Part shown: positions 24,191 to 36,296 of the stretch, in pieces
How positions within the stretch are numbered: the stretch's first letter is position 1
Layout: each line of letters opens with the position of its first letter
Source: Chrysoperla carnea
Taxonomy: Eukaryota > Arthropoda > Insecta > Neuroptera > Chrysopidae
Length of the DNA stretch: 64,000 nt
Assembly: GCF_905475395.1 (NCBI RefSeq)
Contig: NC_058337.1
Coordinates: 87,538,368-87,602,367, forward strand
Direction: 5' to 3'
Notes under the pieces: generated by a model
The model's database searches: none
What the model was told of the DNA's origin: nothing
The model's input: the letters and a program-made list of their open reading frames with translations, nothing else
Translations under genes and position numbers: made by a program

Positions 24191-24362
24191 TTACAAAAAA
24201 CTAGATGGTAATTTTAAAGTATGTAATTCATCAGATAATCCACATTTTAATAGCCGCTCAACTATTTCCCAATTCGTAAAATTTCTCGATAATACTAGAC
24301 GCCGATCATCTTTTCCTCTCTTTCCATAACTACGTGTTTTTAAATTATAACGTCTGGCTTTC
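24191..24362 (-). CDS. NKRF: NKRF-like exon 8 and stop (R3H)
   Basis: Encodes KARRYNLKTRSYGKRG and a tail ending LKLPSSFL before TAA (24193-24191). The motif matches the R3H domain end of NKRF. Confidence 0.88.
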
Positions 24363-27300
24363 CTAAAATATAAAATTTAAAAAATCAGAATTATTCCAAA
24401 ATATTTTACAATAATAAACTCAAGAATATATATATTAAGGATACGAAATCTCCTACTTTGAACTAGGCATCAGGATGTCTGAGTGATTGAAAATAATTGA
24501 AATTGTTCAATTGATTGAAAACAAAAGACAGCATTATGAGCAGTACAAAGTACGCAACGACCGACTCGCCCAGATAAGCGTCTTTTTTCTACTACTCTCT
24601 CCACTTTAGTTTTACGCCCTTACGATCGTTGAGTTTTACGCCCTTAATATATATATTATTGAATAAACTATTAACATGATTGTACAGCCATTACAGTTAC
24701 TACCATCAAACTAGATGAAATTTTATATGGTTGAAGTATTGGAGAGAGCAATGCCACCTTTGTCAAGTTTCCGTTTTTTATCTGTAGAATACAAAATTTC
24801 ATATGCGCAGAAAAAAAATGGTTATTTCGAAAAATTAAAGATTTTCCACAATTTTTTACAATTTACTGTAAAACTATAAATTTTAGGAGAAAAGTAGGTC
24901 GATTCAAAGTTGCCAGGCGTAAAATTTCCAACTGATTTGTATATGTAAACTTTTTATTATCTTTCATATTTTATGACAAACCTATATTCTATGTTTTTGG
25001 AGATTTTTTTAATTTTCCTAAAAAACTGGGCATTTTAGGGAAAAATAGTTCAGATATAAGTTGTTAATCATAAAATTAACTATTGATCTATATATTGTGA
25101 TTGCTCACAATATTTCGCATATTCGGAAAAGTTTTGAACTTACTATTTTTTCTTTAAAATGAATAGTCGAGTAAATACCAAAAAATTGTGGAAAATCGTT
25201 GATTTTTTCGAAATTACCTTTTTTATTCTGCGCATATGAAAATTATTATTCTATGATAAAAAGCTAAAACTTTGCATAGGTGGCATTGTTGCTTCCAAAA
25301 CTTCAATAAATTTTACCTAATTTGATTTGAGAAAGTGATATAAGAAACAAAAAAATAAGTATTTGATTATATTATCTCAAAAGTTGTTGAATAACTTTGG
25401 CTATCCTTACTTTATGAACTATGATGACTGTAGCAATAACATTGTAGCCGCACAACCTCAATTAAATAATAAATGGTATACTAACTGGTGTATAAATTTT
25501 CTTTCTTCATTTGTAAAATCAGAGGAAAATACTAAATTTTTTGTATTACCAGAAGCAATATATTCTCTAAGAATATTTTCAAGTTTGGCTCTAACCTTCT
25601 TATTATCTTGAGGATTATCTGAAGAAAATCCTAAGCCTCTTCTAGTTACACAATCACTAACCCTAGAAAGTTAATTTTTAAATTATATATACCTATAGTG
25701 TTTCTTTAAAATATGCTTGAAGCTCGAAAAATAAATTGTATTTGAGAAAAATACTTCAAACAAATAACGAAGTTCATAGGTACACATCTTACATCGCCAT
25801 TCAATTTGATCTGAGATTTCAGATTCAATGAAATCTCATACTGGTTCATAACTGCTAACAGGTAGAAGAACTGTTTAAATTAAAAAAAGTTGTTCCTTAT
25901 TAATTTATCAGAATATTTTTTCAAAAAGAATCTAGATTCCTCAGAAGACATACGTAAAAAACGTTTCGAACAAAAAATGTTACTTTTTAATATAAAACTT
26001 TCTAACTTAATGTTCTCTTGTATCTCTTACTAGTTAGAATTCATATTTCGTCATTTACAATATTAAATATGTATTAATATTAATTAGAATGAACTTATTA
26101 TTTCTGTATTCTTATTTAGGCAAAAAATTTAACTTTGAATGTTTGAATAGTGAATGGTGCACATTAGTCAGGGAAAAAATATCGGATCGAATTTTTTATA
26201 CAATCGTGTTTGTCCCTGAATAAGAATAATGTCCATCTATAGTCACAACGTTAGTGTAACTCCATTTATTTCATTTTATCTAATTTATCATTTTGTTGCA
26301 TATAATTTTAAAAATTCGTACTCATCAATTTTCTTTTCAGTATTACGTACGTTAACACATTGGAACAAAATAAAAGAACTGATAATAGTTTTTATTCAAA
26401 AATCCAAAGAGAAAACCGCTGTTAATTTTAACTAATTGATAAACCTTAAATTTTTAAAGTATTAACTTCCGTTGACTTTTTTATACAATTCTACACTATA
26501 CGTCACATGATGTTTTACGAAAATTTTTCCTTCGAGCGTTTTTGTTATCCTTTCGAAAGTTATTTTAAAACTGTATAAAAATAAAAATAGTTTTGTTATA
26601 GATAAAACTTCTATAGAGATCTTCCGAGCATTAATATGCCAAAAATCGAATCTGAAATTTTTTTCTGATCAAACTTTAAGGTATACATAGAAGAATTCGT
26701 TATTTTTTTGGTACCCTAATTATTAGTAATATAAAACTAACGATGATTTTTATATTTTATTAAATTGTTCTAATATAAACAATTAGTAGGTTTATATACG
26801 TACTCTACATTATCCTCTCGGCCATGTTCATTTTTGCCCAGGCCTTTACCACCCCATCCCATCATTTTCATTAATTTCAGTCCAACATTATCACTTTTTA
26901 ATAAACTTTCACTTGTTCCTTCAGCATTTATTTCTTCCTTTTCAACTGTTTCGCCACTTTCTGTAAGAGCTTGTTTTCTCTGCAAAAGAAAAATTTAAAT
27001 TATATGACAATAGGATTTGGATTGTATATAACTTTGAAATATTTATCCTAAATGGTTTAAGTACAGTATGGACTTTATAATAATGGCTATTTATATAAAT
27101 AGATAATAATAATAATAATTGTAATCGTTATTCTCAAGAATAATACTATATGTAATCCGTTCATTTTTTTGTGACACTGAGTACATAGTACATAGAACAA
27201 TAATAATAAATATAAATAAATTTATAATAAACAATAATAATAAATATAAATTTTTTTTGTTTTGATTTACAGAACGCGAGAGATTTGCTCATCTCTCATC

Positions 27301-30300
27301 ATGCGACTAAAGATGCGAACGGTTGATACGCGTGCTGATGGGTTTAGCAACGTGTACCCTATCTAAATCTGTCATAGTCACATGCGTCAGAAAACGCAAA
27401 AATTCTGGTTGCCCTTTTTAGAAATTTTAGCAAGATGGCTCTTTAAAATTTTTTTTTCTTATAATTCATATTCTGTATTTCAGGTTGGCCCCCTCTGGCC
27501 TATGGCTGCCGACGTCCCTGGCCACCTTTAAAATTATTAAAGGTTGTAACCGTTATACCACATCACATTCGGTGGCAATCTTTAATAATTACTTATTTCC
27601 TAAGTTTTATATTATTCGGTTATTTATTATTATGTGCCTGCTTGTCTGTCTTTTTATTCGGTAAAAATCTTGTATTTAAAGGTACTTCCCGATGGGATAG
27701 AGCTAAATATCTCAAGGAAAGTGTAAATTCAATCGCAATATAAAATTATGACAAAAAATTAATAGAAATATGGTTGATACGTTATAAAAATAAATTACTG
27801 TTTCTCTTTGCCTCGCTAAAAGTTGAAAAGATTTAAAAAAAATAGTTTTTAAAATAGAAACTTTTTTGCAACAACAATAAGTAAAAAATAATCTTTCCCC
27901 TGAAAGACCCACACATGACTATAAATAATATACACAAAAATAAAAAGTACCTCAAGTGTAAAACATGTCGTTTGTAATTTTTCTAAAGCTATTTTGCCAA
28001 GTACCAGTTTTGCATCTTTTTCGTTAATGGCATATTCGGTACATATTTCTTCTTGGCCAATATAGAGCTTAAATTTTCTGTAAAAGACAAATATATTATC
28101 TTACACAATATATTAACTACCTATTCCTCTAAGAGACGATTTATACTTCTGGCATACAAAAAGTAAGTAATATGGTAGAAAAAATATAATAAATTTTCAT
28201 TAATTCTAAGTCCGGGGAAATTTTAATAGAGAGTAACAATTAAAAAATAACTTAAAAGTTGCAGATTTTGATGGGCGGCATCATGTTCTGACATCAGGTT
28301 AAACCTAGTTTTCCGGGTTTTCCTTTAATAGTCAATTTAGATCCTAAAAGTTAAGAGATAGAATAACACTTTAAATTAGAAAGTGGATCATCATAAAAAA
28401 ACTAACTCATTGTTGCATTTAATGGAAAAAAGTACGCTAGCTTTAGAAAAATGTTTTAGACAAAAGTTATCTAGGACAATAAAAGTCATTCGAATTCATT
28501 TTCAAGATTATTTGAAGATCAAGGTCAAATTACCTTGATACTTAAACTGTAGGTCAAAGTGATGAATGCTAAAGCATTTTTCTGTAGTGTTTTTTCAATT
28601 AAATGCAATGATGACATATTTTCGTCGCAAATCGCATTTGCTTCGAAAGCTAACCTTTTTCGAAAAAATATTTTAAATAAAAAATGTTAGTTTTTTATGA
28701 GAATAAACTTTCTTATTTAAAATGTTATTCTACCTATTACATTTTCGGTTTTAAATTGACTATTAAAGCAACCCGGAGAGCTAGATCCAATCTGATGTCA
28801 GAACATATTGCCCCCATCAAACTCTGTAACTTCAGTTTACATTTATTTTTTGATTGGTTAACTACAAAACGAGCTATAACCCATAATAGATTAAAATGTT
28901 CCACCCTATATTTTAAATATGAAAACCCTTTTATCATTAAATCTTAACATCGGCAATAAATTGCAGAATCCAGATTTGTTTTAAAATCTAATCATTAAAT
29001 TAATAAGCACAAATCCAATCACTAAATTAATAATAGAGGTACGATATTTTTACTAACATAATTAACGAGCTATTACCCATAATAGATTAAAATGTTCCAC
29101 CCTATATTTTAAATATGAAAACCCTTTTATCATTAAATCTTAACATCGGCAATAAATTGCAGAATCCAGATTTGTTTTAAAATCTAATCATTAAATTAAT
29201 AAGCACAAATCCAATCACTAAATTAATAATAGAGGTACGATATTTTTACTAACATAATTAACAAATAAGGAAGAGTTTTTTTACTATTATCTATTTCTTA
29301 TATTTTGATATTAAAAATGACTATAAAAACTTACTGTTTACCATTCACAGTTGGTTCAGATAATTTTTCAATCCAAGGTGTAATGCCTTTAATTTGTCCT
29401 ACTATACATCTGTGAATAATTGCCCATGGATTTAAATCGACTAAATTTGTCTGTATTACAAGTTGGCCTCGCTAAAATTAAAAAAAAAAAAAAAACATTG
29501 ATTTCAAATTTCATGGAGGTATGGGAGTAAAATAGTAAAATCGTTTTCACCTAGATCGAAAGTACGTTTTTCCGACATTAATGTAAAGGAAGCCTAATAT
29601 TTTGTGAATTACTTTCTGCATTGGATGCGTTTGTGTATTGTGCGGCATGATTCAGCTTCGAAACAGAGTCAAGAAAGTAGATCTAATTTCTGCCTTAAAA
29701 TTAATGCCGGGGATACGTACTTTTGACCGTATGTAAAGATAAATAGTATAGACCATACGGGCAGGATGTAAGAACTTGTTGTAGCAAAAAGTGTAAAAAT
29801 GAAAAACATTATAATACGTATTAAGAAAACATATATTGTAGGTTGATGAATTTATTGATCTCAATACAGTAGCCACTTTCAAAACACATTTAACTTTAAG
29901 TTCAAGAAAGTTTAACAAAAGTTCTTTTATTTTAGAATACGGAAAAAAAAGTTGTTGCTTTCTTCTATCACTGAAAGATAATGAATCCTAGGTAACTTTT
30001 GATTACCCTAAAGGTCAAGGGTAAATTCAAGGAGACCAAAAAATGTCCCCTTTGATTTCAAAAATTTTTACTTGAAAATGTTTTTTGAATCTCAGCTAAT
30101 CAAGTTTTTCTACTTATCGATTGAACGGATCTGTATATCATCAACTGTAATAGCAAAACCCCTATTTCTGTCTCCATTGATGTGCGACACTTTTCATACA
30201 CCTAGCCAATAATAATTATTATTCATCCATTGAAAATGTGCAGAGCAATTTCGATTTTTGGAAAAGTCAAATAAGCTCAAACTTTAAAGGCGGTCGTAGC

Positions 30301-32952
30301 TAATTGTCTAAAAAATCAAAAATAGTAGTCTCGATAATCGAAAATTTCCAGTAATCGAAACATTTTTCGTCCACCGGTTCCAAATTTTCTTTACCAACCA
30401 TTCAAAAATGATTTTGTTTTTTTTTTGTATATACATATAATATAATTCATTGATTGCTCTAATTTTGTGTGTAGAGCCTTGAACAATGACATATGTAGTG
30501 AAAAAAAAATTTATTTTGCCCTCTTTGTAACTCAATCGGTGGACACATAGCTTAACATAGATATCAAGCTCACGAAAGGCAACTTACGATGAATAGAATC
30601 TTATACCAATATTTTTATTAAATTAATAGAATTTAAAAGATAAACTTTGAGGGGTATTATCTAACTGATGACAGACTTCTTCATTGCCTTCTTTTGATAG
30701 CAAGTACAAAAAATTTATCGTAACTTAATGAATATCGTGACATCTCATTTATCGAAATTTTAAAGTTCCCATTCCGGAGCTTTCATTTACCAAAAAAGTT
30801 GGCGGTCGAATTGGTCTCATGAAGTTAATTGGCTGATTATTTCAAGAAAAATTGTTACCTGAATTTAAAAAAAAAAAAAGAAGAAATTAACCTTGAATTC
30901 ACTCTGAAAATTCCCTTCAAGGTCTAATGCAGAGTTCATTTTATGTCTCATTTTTCAATATCATAATTCCAGCCAACTTTTTTGTAGTAAGAGCTTTGGC
31001 CACATTTCATTCATTTTGACAGACTGGCTACACCCCCTTCATGTGTATACCAAGCACCACAACAGCGTGTGGCAATTATTAACTTTTTGTTATAACTACG
31101 GGATTCGAACTCGTAATCCTGCATATACCTAGTACGGCAATTGGTACACAAACATCTGAGTTGAACACGGTACAGATAGATAATATCCGATTATAGTAGA
31201 GAGCATACTATTGAATTTATATCTATGTAAATAAGTTTTATCGTAGCCAAATTAATAGGGAATATTCATGAAATTTAAATTTGGTTCAAATATTTTTCTT
31301 CCGTAACTTTAATAATTTTCTTCCATTAAAGTTTTAATTAATGGTTTAATTAAAATTAATGGACATTTTAATTAAACCATTATTTTAGTAATTAATATCT
31401 TTTTAATTACTGAAAAATAATTAATAAAAGTACAAATTCAGTGAGGGCATTAAAAAATTTCTAAAACGGAAATTCAAATTTTTATACGGACGTGACATCA
31501 AAGTACGTGCTTGTCAAATTTGTTGACATACTGTATGGTATTAATTACTTACATTTTATATAGTATTTCATTAAATTATACTATTCTACGGCTTTTTATT
31601 AGAAAACTTAATAATAACGAGTGTTAATACTGTGTTGTAAATTCATTTTTTTTAAGTGTAAATATTACATGGAACTGTCACCAATTGACAGATCACGTAC
31701 TTATACGTCATCAACAGAGAGCGTCAAAAAACTGCGTTTAAATATCTCAAAAGTATAATGTATTTTAAATATTTTTTTTACACTTAAATACAGCATTTTT
31801 AAGCAGTATTTATATTTTTTACTTTGTTATAACGGTGTAAACAAATAATTAAAAATATTAAAAAAATACATGAATATTCCCTATTAACAAAAATATTTAT
31901 TATGAACGAAAATTAAGTTTTGCGTCTGAAAGCTAACGAAACCAAAATTTTGATTTTAAATATATAGTTTTATAAAAAATGTAATGAAAAAATTATTTTA
32001 TATAAACAAAAAACAGAGTTCATACGCAATAAGTGGATTATTTTGTATTCATTCATTGATAAGGGCAAAACTGGCACTTCACTAATTGGACGGAAATAGA
32101 CACAACAACCTACTAATCAAATTTTACACACTCTACGTTTATTCAAAAAAATAAAAATAAAACAATAAAATAAATATTTTTGAAAGAAAAATTAAGAAGT
32201 TTTACACTTTGGACAAAATAACTAATGGTCAAAACTAATTTAAAACGTTTATTAAATCTTTATATACATGAATATGAATATATAATCCAATTAATTTAAT
32301 AATACGATCGTTAAAATTTAAAATCAAAATGGAATCCATTATTTTGTACTTAAATGGAAATGTAATTAACTTACGAAACCAGGTTGACTTCGAACTTTTT
32401 CAAGCAATTTATCATAGTTTTGTGATTCTGTTGATGATGACTCGGATGCAGTTGAATAATTCTTGTCTGTACTGTTTGATGTCCCTTCTTTGGTTCCAAT
32501 AGTTGAATGTGGTTGTTTATTTCCTAAAAAGTTTAAATTGTTAGAAAATTTTATTTTTGAAAATTGAATTGATATTACCTGTATAACGACTTTCAGCTGC
32601 ATCTGATGCTTTCACAAAAGTACGTTGTAATTTTAATTTCTTGTTTTGTCTATACGATTCTACAATACCCTCTGACATTAGTGCAACTTTCTGCATTACT
32701 TCTTTGTTGTAACTTTAAAAATAACAGAATCTGTAGTAATAAAATATAAGTGCTAGTAATTATTAATTCTTACCTGCATCCCATAAATTCTACATTAGTA
32801 AATACTCTTGATAATGCTATCAAATAAGGTTCTGGATATTTGCCTTTATTCGCTAATAAAAACTTTCTTCTTAGTTCCCAATGTTCCTCGGGTTCAGATT
32901 CGTCAAAATATTTGTCAATATCGAAGTCATCATCAGTTTTTTGATCTGACAT
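24191..32952 (-). CDS. NKRF: NF-kappa-B-repressing factor-like protein (XTBD, dsRBD-like, G-patch, R3H), 8 exons
   Basis: A nuclear/nucleolar RNA-processing factor; in vertebrates NKRF binds the exoribonuclease XRN2 through XTBD. Minus-strand exons are 32952-32774, 32712-32579, 32523-32375, 29471-29335, 28077-27951, 26979-26804, 25662-25486 and 24362-24191. Phases agree at all seven junctions and the frame stays open for 416 codons plus TAA. Domains seen: XTBD at about 20-85 (WELRRKFLLANKGKYPE, then FMGCSYNKEVMQKV); a serine/threonine-rich linker at about 105-150; a dsRBD-like region at about 155-240; a G-patch at about 272-317 (MMGWGGKGLGKNEHGRE, RRGLGF); and a C-terminal R3H-type segment (ARRYNLKTRSYGKRGKDDRR, then VLSRN). 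Human NKRF is longer (about 690 aa), so the insect form looks compact. The start is the only methionine before the acidic N-terminus (MSDQKTDDDFDID). Confidence 0.9.
24363..25485. other. NKRF-like last intron
   Basis: Mostly occupied by the foldback element at 24705-25331; nothing else recognised. Confidence 0.6.
24705..25331. repeat. foldback element with about 150 bp inverted arms
   Basis: The left arm (ATGAAATTTTATATGG, AATGCCACCTTTG, TTTCATATGCGCAGAA, GATTTTCCACAATTTTTT) reappears inverted from about 25180 to 25331 in the same order with modest divergence. The centre is AT-rich and non-coding. Confidence 0.85.
25486..25662 (-). CDS. NKRF: NKRF-like exon 7
   Basis: Encodes the end of the G-patch (VTRRGLGF) and the helix-rich lead into R3H (NILREYIASGNTKNLVF). 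Donor GTTAGT at 25485 is required to keep frame with exon 8; it is a weaker match to the usual consensus. Confidence 0.85.
25663..26803. other. NKRF-like intron 6
   Basis: AT-rich, no exon or clear repeat seen. Confidence 0.5.
26804..26979 (-). CDS. NKRF: NKRF-like exon 6 (G-patch)
   Basis: Encodes an acidic linker, then GLKLMKMMGWGGKGLGKNEH. I chose donor GTACGT at 26803 because only that site gives the phase needed by exon 7 (NVE-VSDC). The in-frame alternative GTATAT leads to a stop. Confidence 0.85.
26980..27950. other. NKRF-like intron 5
   Basis: Contains TAA-rich simple repeat (about 27105-27245), a GC-richer patch at 27480-27530, and a 15 bp near-perfect hairpin (27532-27546 with 27576-27590). 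Confidence 0.5.
27951..28077 (-). CDS. NKRF: NKRF-like exon 5
   Basis: Encodes FKLYIGQEEICTEYAINEK and AKLVLGKIALEKLQTTC, matching the strand-helix ending of a double-stranded RNA-binding fold. Donor GTACTT. Confidence 0.85.
28240..28853. repeat. foldback element with arms of about 200 bp
   Basis: Left-arm blocks TTTGATGGG-like, TGTTCTGACATCAG, ACCCGG-like and ATGCAATGA/TTGCATTTAATG recur inverted in the right arm (CTGATGTCAGAACA, CCCCCATCAAA). The arms are diverged, so the element is old. It lies in intron 4 of the NKRF-like gene. Confidence 0.75.
28871..29262 (+). repeat. 196 bp tandem duplication, two nearly identical units
   Basis: Units at 28871-29066 and 29067-29262 read the same from GAGCTAT to TAACATAATTAAC with only one difference noticed. 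The near identity implies recent duplication. It directly follows the right arm of the foldback element. Confidence 0.95.
29335..29471 (-). CDS. NKRF: NKRF-like exon 4
   Basis: Encodes LVDLNPWAIIHRCIVG and ITPWIEKLSEPTVNGK, the start of the dsRBD-like region. Acceptor TTTTAG and donor GTAAGT. Confidence 0.85.
31088..31140 (-). repeat. possible tRNA-derived SINE fragment (B-box-like)
   Basis: The minus strand reads GATTACGAGTTCGAATCCCG, which fits a Pol III B box with a mostly paired T arm. No complete cloverleaf could be drawn, so it is not called a tRNA gene. Confidence 0.3.
31252..31887. mobile_element. 636 bp TTAA-bounded element with inverted termini
   Basis: The left end TTAATAGGGAATATTCATG is matched exactly by the inverse of the right end, CATGAATATTCCCTATTAA. 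TTAA at each border fits the duplication made by piggyBac-type transposases. An internal 17 bp palindrome (TGGTTTAATTAAAAT and its inverse) sits at about 31343-31382. There is no coding capacity. Confidence 0.7.
32375..32523 (-). CDS. NKRF: NKRF-like exon 3
   Basis: Encodes a low-complexity Ser/Thr linker (STASESSSTES) ending KVRSQPGF. Donor GTAAGT, phase 0. Confidence 0.88.
32579..32712 (-). CDS. NKRF: NKRF-like exon 2
   Basis: Encodes YNKEVMQKVALMSEGIVE, the second half of XTBD, then a basic stretch (RQNKKLKLQR). Donor GTAATA. Confidence 0.9.
32774..32952 (-). CDS. NKRF: NKRF-like exon 1
   Basis: Start codon at 32952-32950. Encodes the acidic leader and the first half of XTBD up to FMGC. 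Donor GTAAGA; two bases carry over to a split serine codon. Confidence 0.9.
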
Positions 32953-34068
32953 TTTGCCTTTGTTTTTTTTTTTTTTTTTTAATGTTGTTTAAATTATGTA
33001 AAATGACTTAAACCCTGTTTAACATATTCAATAATATTTTGGAAATTTTACACTTTTTTTAAATAATGCATTTTTTGAACTTTTATTAAAAAAACAAGGT
33101 TGTTTATGTTCTAATCTACAAACCACCACTTGTAAATGCTTTATACTTAATATCTTTTTTACAGTTGGCAAACATGTACTTTTCAACATGTGCAAGCCAT
33201 AGATGTCTATACTAATTCTTGAACGCTTACTCACTGTTAAAAGCTTTAGGCACGTACTTTCGACACAGTTAATCATGTGTAGATACTGAATTTGAAATTC
33301 AATTTGTTATACTCTGAGTGGTAAATATCTAGAAATAATTCGATATTTTAGTAGAAAAATCGGCAAAAAATATAGAGAATTTTATATCAGATAAAAATAG
33401 AAATATAAATAATAAAAATAACCATATACTATAGGATGTAAACAGTTCAAGAAATGCAAAATTCGTGTACTATAATAAATAAAAATAATATAAAGTAGGT
33501 GAACATATCGTGGTTGCTATGCACACACACACGTACATAAAAACATATCTCACACTGTTACGTGATGAATTCTGCCAGTTTGCTCACCATGGCAAGCTGC
33601 GTTAAGGCACTTCGTTACAAAACTATATAATTGCTGCCAAAGCCTTAGCTATAGGTACGACAGGGAGGGGGGAGATTTTTTCGATTTTAATATTTTTCCA
33701 CCATTCTTTTTGCTTTATCTTCTTTTGTTTTTCTATTCAATATACATGTACACAATTGAAAATTAGTCATAACAGCTTTCTTTAACTCCAAAATTATTAT
33801 TATTAACTAATGATAACATTTTTTTATAATGAGCAGAAAAATTACAAATTTTATTATTCCACGAAATCTACAATTCTTAAAATATTTATTCGATATCGAA
33901 TTTATTTTTCGTTAAAGAGATATTCTGTAGTAAAAAGTCTGCACTCGCATGGATCGTAAACATATACAGACACCACCGCAAAAAAAGTGTTAACACATAA
34001 AAGGTTAAATATGCAGACTGGAGACTTCAATTTATATTTCCGGATCTATTAAAATAACTTCCCTGTAC

Positions 34069-34461
34069 AGGAAAATGAAAGAAGCCACTCGCATTTTGCT
34101 AAAACCTCATGGAATGTGCTTTTTAGGTGTCAAATATTATTAGTAAGCGACTTAGTGGTGCAAATGTATCCATTTGTTAATAAAGAGGCAGGCAACTTGA
34201 ATTACGTGTACGTTATACATGTATAATAGTCTTCGATTATTTGACAAACACTTAACATTTACGTCATACAAGTTGTCTATTTACTAATTTTTTATGTGAA
34301 CTTTAACATTGATCGTTTCATTGAATTAAAAATTTATTGTTTATTAACAAATAGAAACATTTGCACCACTAACTCATGCTTTACCATTGATATTTGACAC
34401 CTAAGAAACACATACTCTAAAGTTTTAGCAAAATGCGAGCGGTTTCATTCATTTTTCTTTA
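34069..34461. repeat. foldback element, family F1, copy 1
   Basis: Arms of about 120 bp: AGCCACTCGCATTTTGCTAA, GGTGTCAAATAT and GTGGTGCAAATG on the left recur inverted on the right. The middle contains TATACATGTATAA. Confidence 0.85.
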
Positions 34462-34523
34462 TAAGTCGATTTTTATAACATCTTTTCTTTTACTGTATAT
34501 TGTAAGAAGTTAAAAGCATATAT

Positions 34524-35173
34524 TATACCATGTATATATGAAATATACATAGTATTATAAGTTTAGTCCCAAGTTTGTAACGCCTAAAAATATTGATGCT
34601 ACAAAAAAAAATTGATATAGGTGTTCATAAAATCACCTAATTAATCCATTTCCGGTTGTCCGTCCGTCCGGCCGTCCGTCCGTCCGTCCGTCTGTGGTCA
34701 CGATTACTCAAAAACGAAAAGAGATATCAAGCTGAAATTTTTACAGCGTGCTTAGGACGTAAAAAGTGAGGTCAAGTTCGTAAATGAGCAACATGGGTCA
34801 ATTGGGTCATGGGTCCGTAGTACCCATCTTGTAAACCGTTAGAGATAGAATAAAAGTTTAAATGTAAAAAATGTTCCTTACAAAAAAATAAACAACTTTT
34901 GTTTGAAACATTTTTTTGTAAACATCACTGTTTACCCACGAGGGCGTTAATTAGGTACAAATTTTATAGTATGTATTAATATAGGAATATCAAAGTGAAT
35001 ATCTTTTGTTATTTACATGACGTCAAAAAAAACAAACGATTGCGCATCAACACTTGCGCATTATATGAGAATATCAGTTAAATATGTCAGATATGTATGT
35101 ATGTGAAATGTCAATACTGCCTATACATGGTATTTCAACAATTAACTCAGTCAATTGTTTGTTTTCACTTGTT
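34524..35173 (+). repeat. family R1, full-length copy A
   Basis: Runs from TATACCATGTATATATG to CAATTGTTTGTTTTCACTTG. It includes a GTCC microsatellite (about 34655-34692), CTCAAAAACGAAAAGAGATA, GGACGTAAAAAGTGAGGTC and ACATCACTGTTTACCC. Confidence 0.9.
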
Positions 35174-36296
35174 ATAAAATATATTTTGTAACATCTTTTA
35201 CTATATATTGTGAGAAATTAAAAAAAATTGGGCTATACACGGGCTATTTTAGGATTTTTTTTAATACGGAAATAAATCCATGTTTAGATAATAACAGATC
35301 TAAATCGAAATATGTTTCGATAGACAATTCAACTTTTTTATTCGAAAAACTTTGTTATAAAATATGAATATAACGCACACCAATTAAACAAATCATTTTC
35401 CGTATTTGCGAAAAGCTTTCAGAGTAAAAATGGGGTTATTGGTATAAATAAATGATACGATTCTGAAGAATTAATTACCAATAAAACATAATCGAGTGGC
35501 TAGAATGTTATTAAACATCGTAAAGTTTACAAAAAATTTACATAACATTTACATGAAAGTAATATGCATTGCCTATACTTATTTAGAAAGGATATAAAAC
35601 AGGCATTGTTATTTTTAATAAAATTTTCGTCCTTTTACGTTTGAAAGCCTTAAATTTTATAAAATTGTGCAAGGAGATGTCCCTGCTTGATTTTCTCTGT
35701 TAAAAATATTGTTAATTACTCGAAAGGATTCACTAAACATATATCAATAAATATTTAGTGATTAAAAAGATAAATTATTTTAGTTTAAAAATTTCATTGT
35801 TATCATACAGAAAAATTAAAAATGCTAGAGACATATATTAATTAGTAATAAAAAATATTATCTTTATAGTCGTCAGTCATTCGTGGCATATTGTTTGTTG
35901 ACTAAAAAAAAAATACTACTATTTATTTTTAAAATAGACAAATCATAAATATATAGAACAAGTATGGATGTTTGGTCGGTCATAAGTCAGTTTGATCATT
36001 CTGTGGGATATATAATGAATTTTATTTTAAAGATTCTTCTCACTTATTACTATTAGACGCTAATCAACTTAACATTTTATTTATTTAATTCAAAACAGTT
36101 AGTTTTAAAACAATTCAAAATGCATCAATGATTTTTAAATTATTTGTGATATTCTATTAGCGAAAAAAATTTAGTTTTTTTTTTTTTAAATAAAAAATTT
36201 AGTGAAAAATTGTAGGATTTTAATTATTAAGTGACAAAAAAAAGTGTATTAGAAATATTTATTTATTTTGAATATTTACAAATAAAATAATTTAAC

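Larger units (their letters stand above)
29472..32374. other. NKRF-like intron 3
   Basis: Holds a poly(A)/poly(T) run near 29470-29495, a possible tRNA-related fragment near 31090-31140, and the TTAA-flanked element at 31252-31887. Confidence 0.6.
32953..36296. other. divergent intergenic region, NKRF-like to acyl-CoA ligase
   Basis: Must contain both promoters. It also holds the foldback element at 34069-34461 and R1 copy A at 34524-35173. No further gene was recognised. Confidence 0.6.

Noticed and set aside
31088-31140. tRNA gene
   Set aside because: Only the T arm and B box fit; no acceptor or anticodon arm could be formed.
34655-34692. GTCC repeat as a CRISPR-like or regulatory array
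   Set aside because: A simple microsatellite inside R1; the same motif appears in other R1 copies with different lengths.
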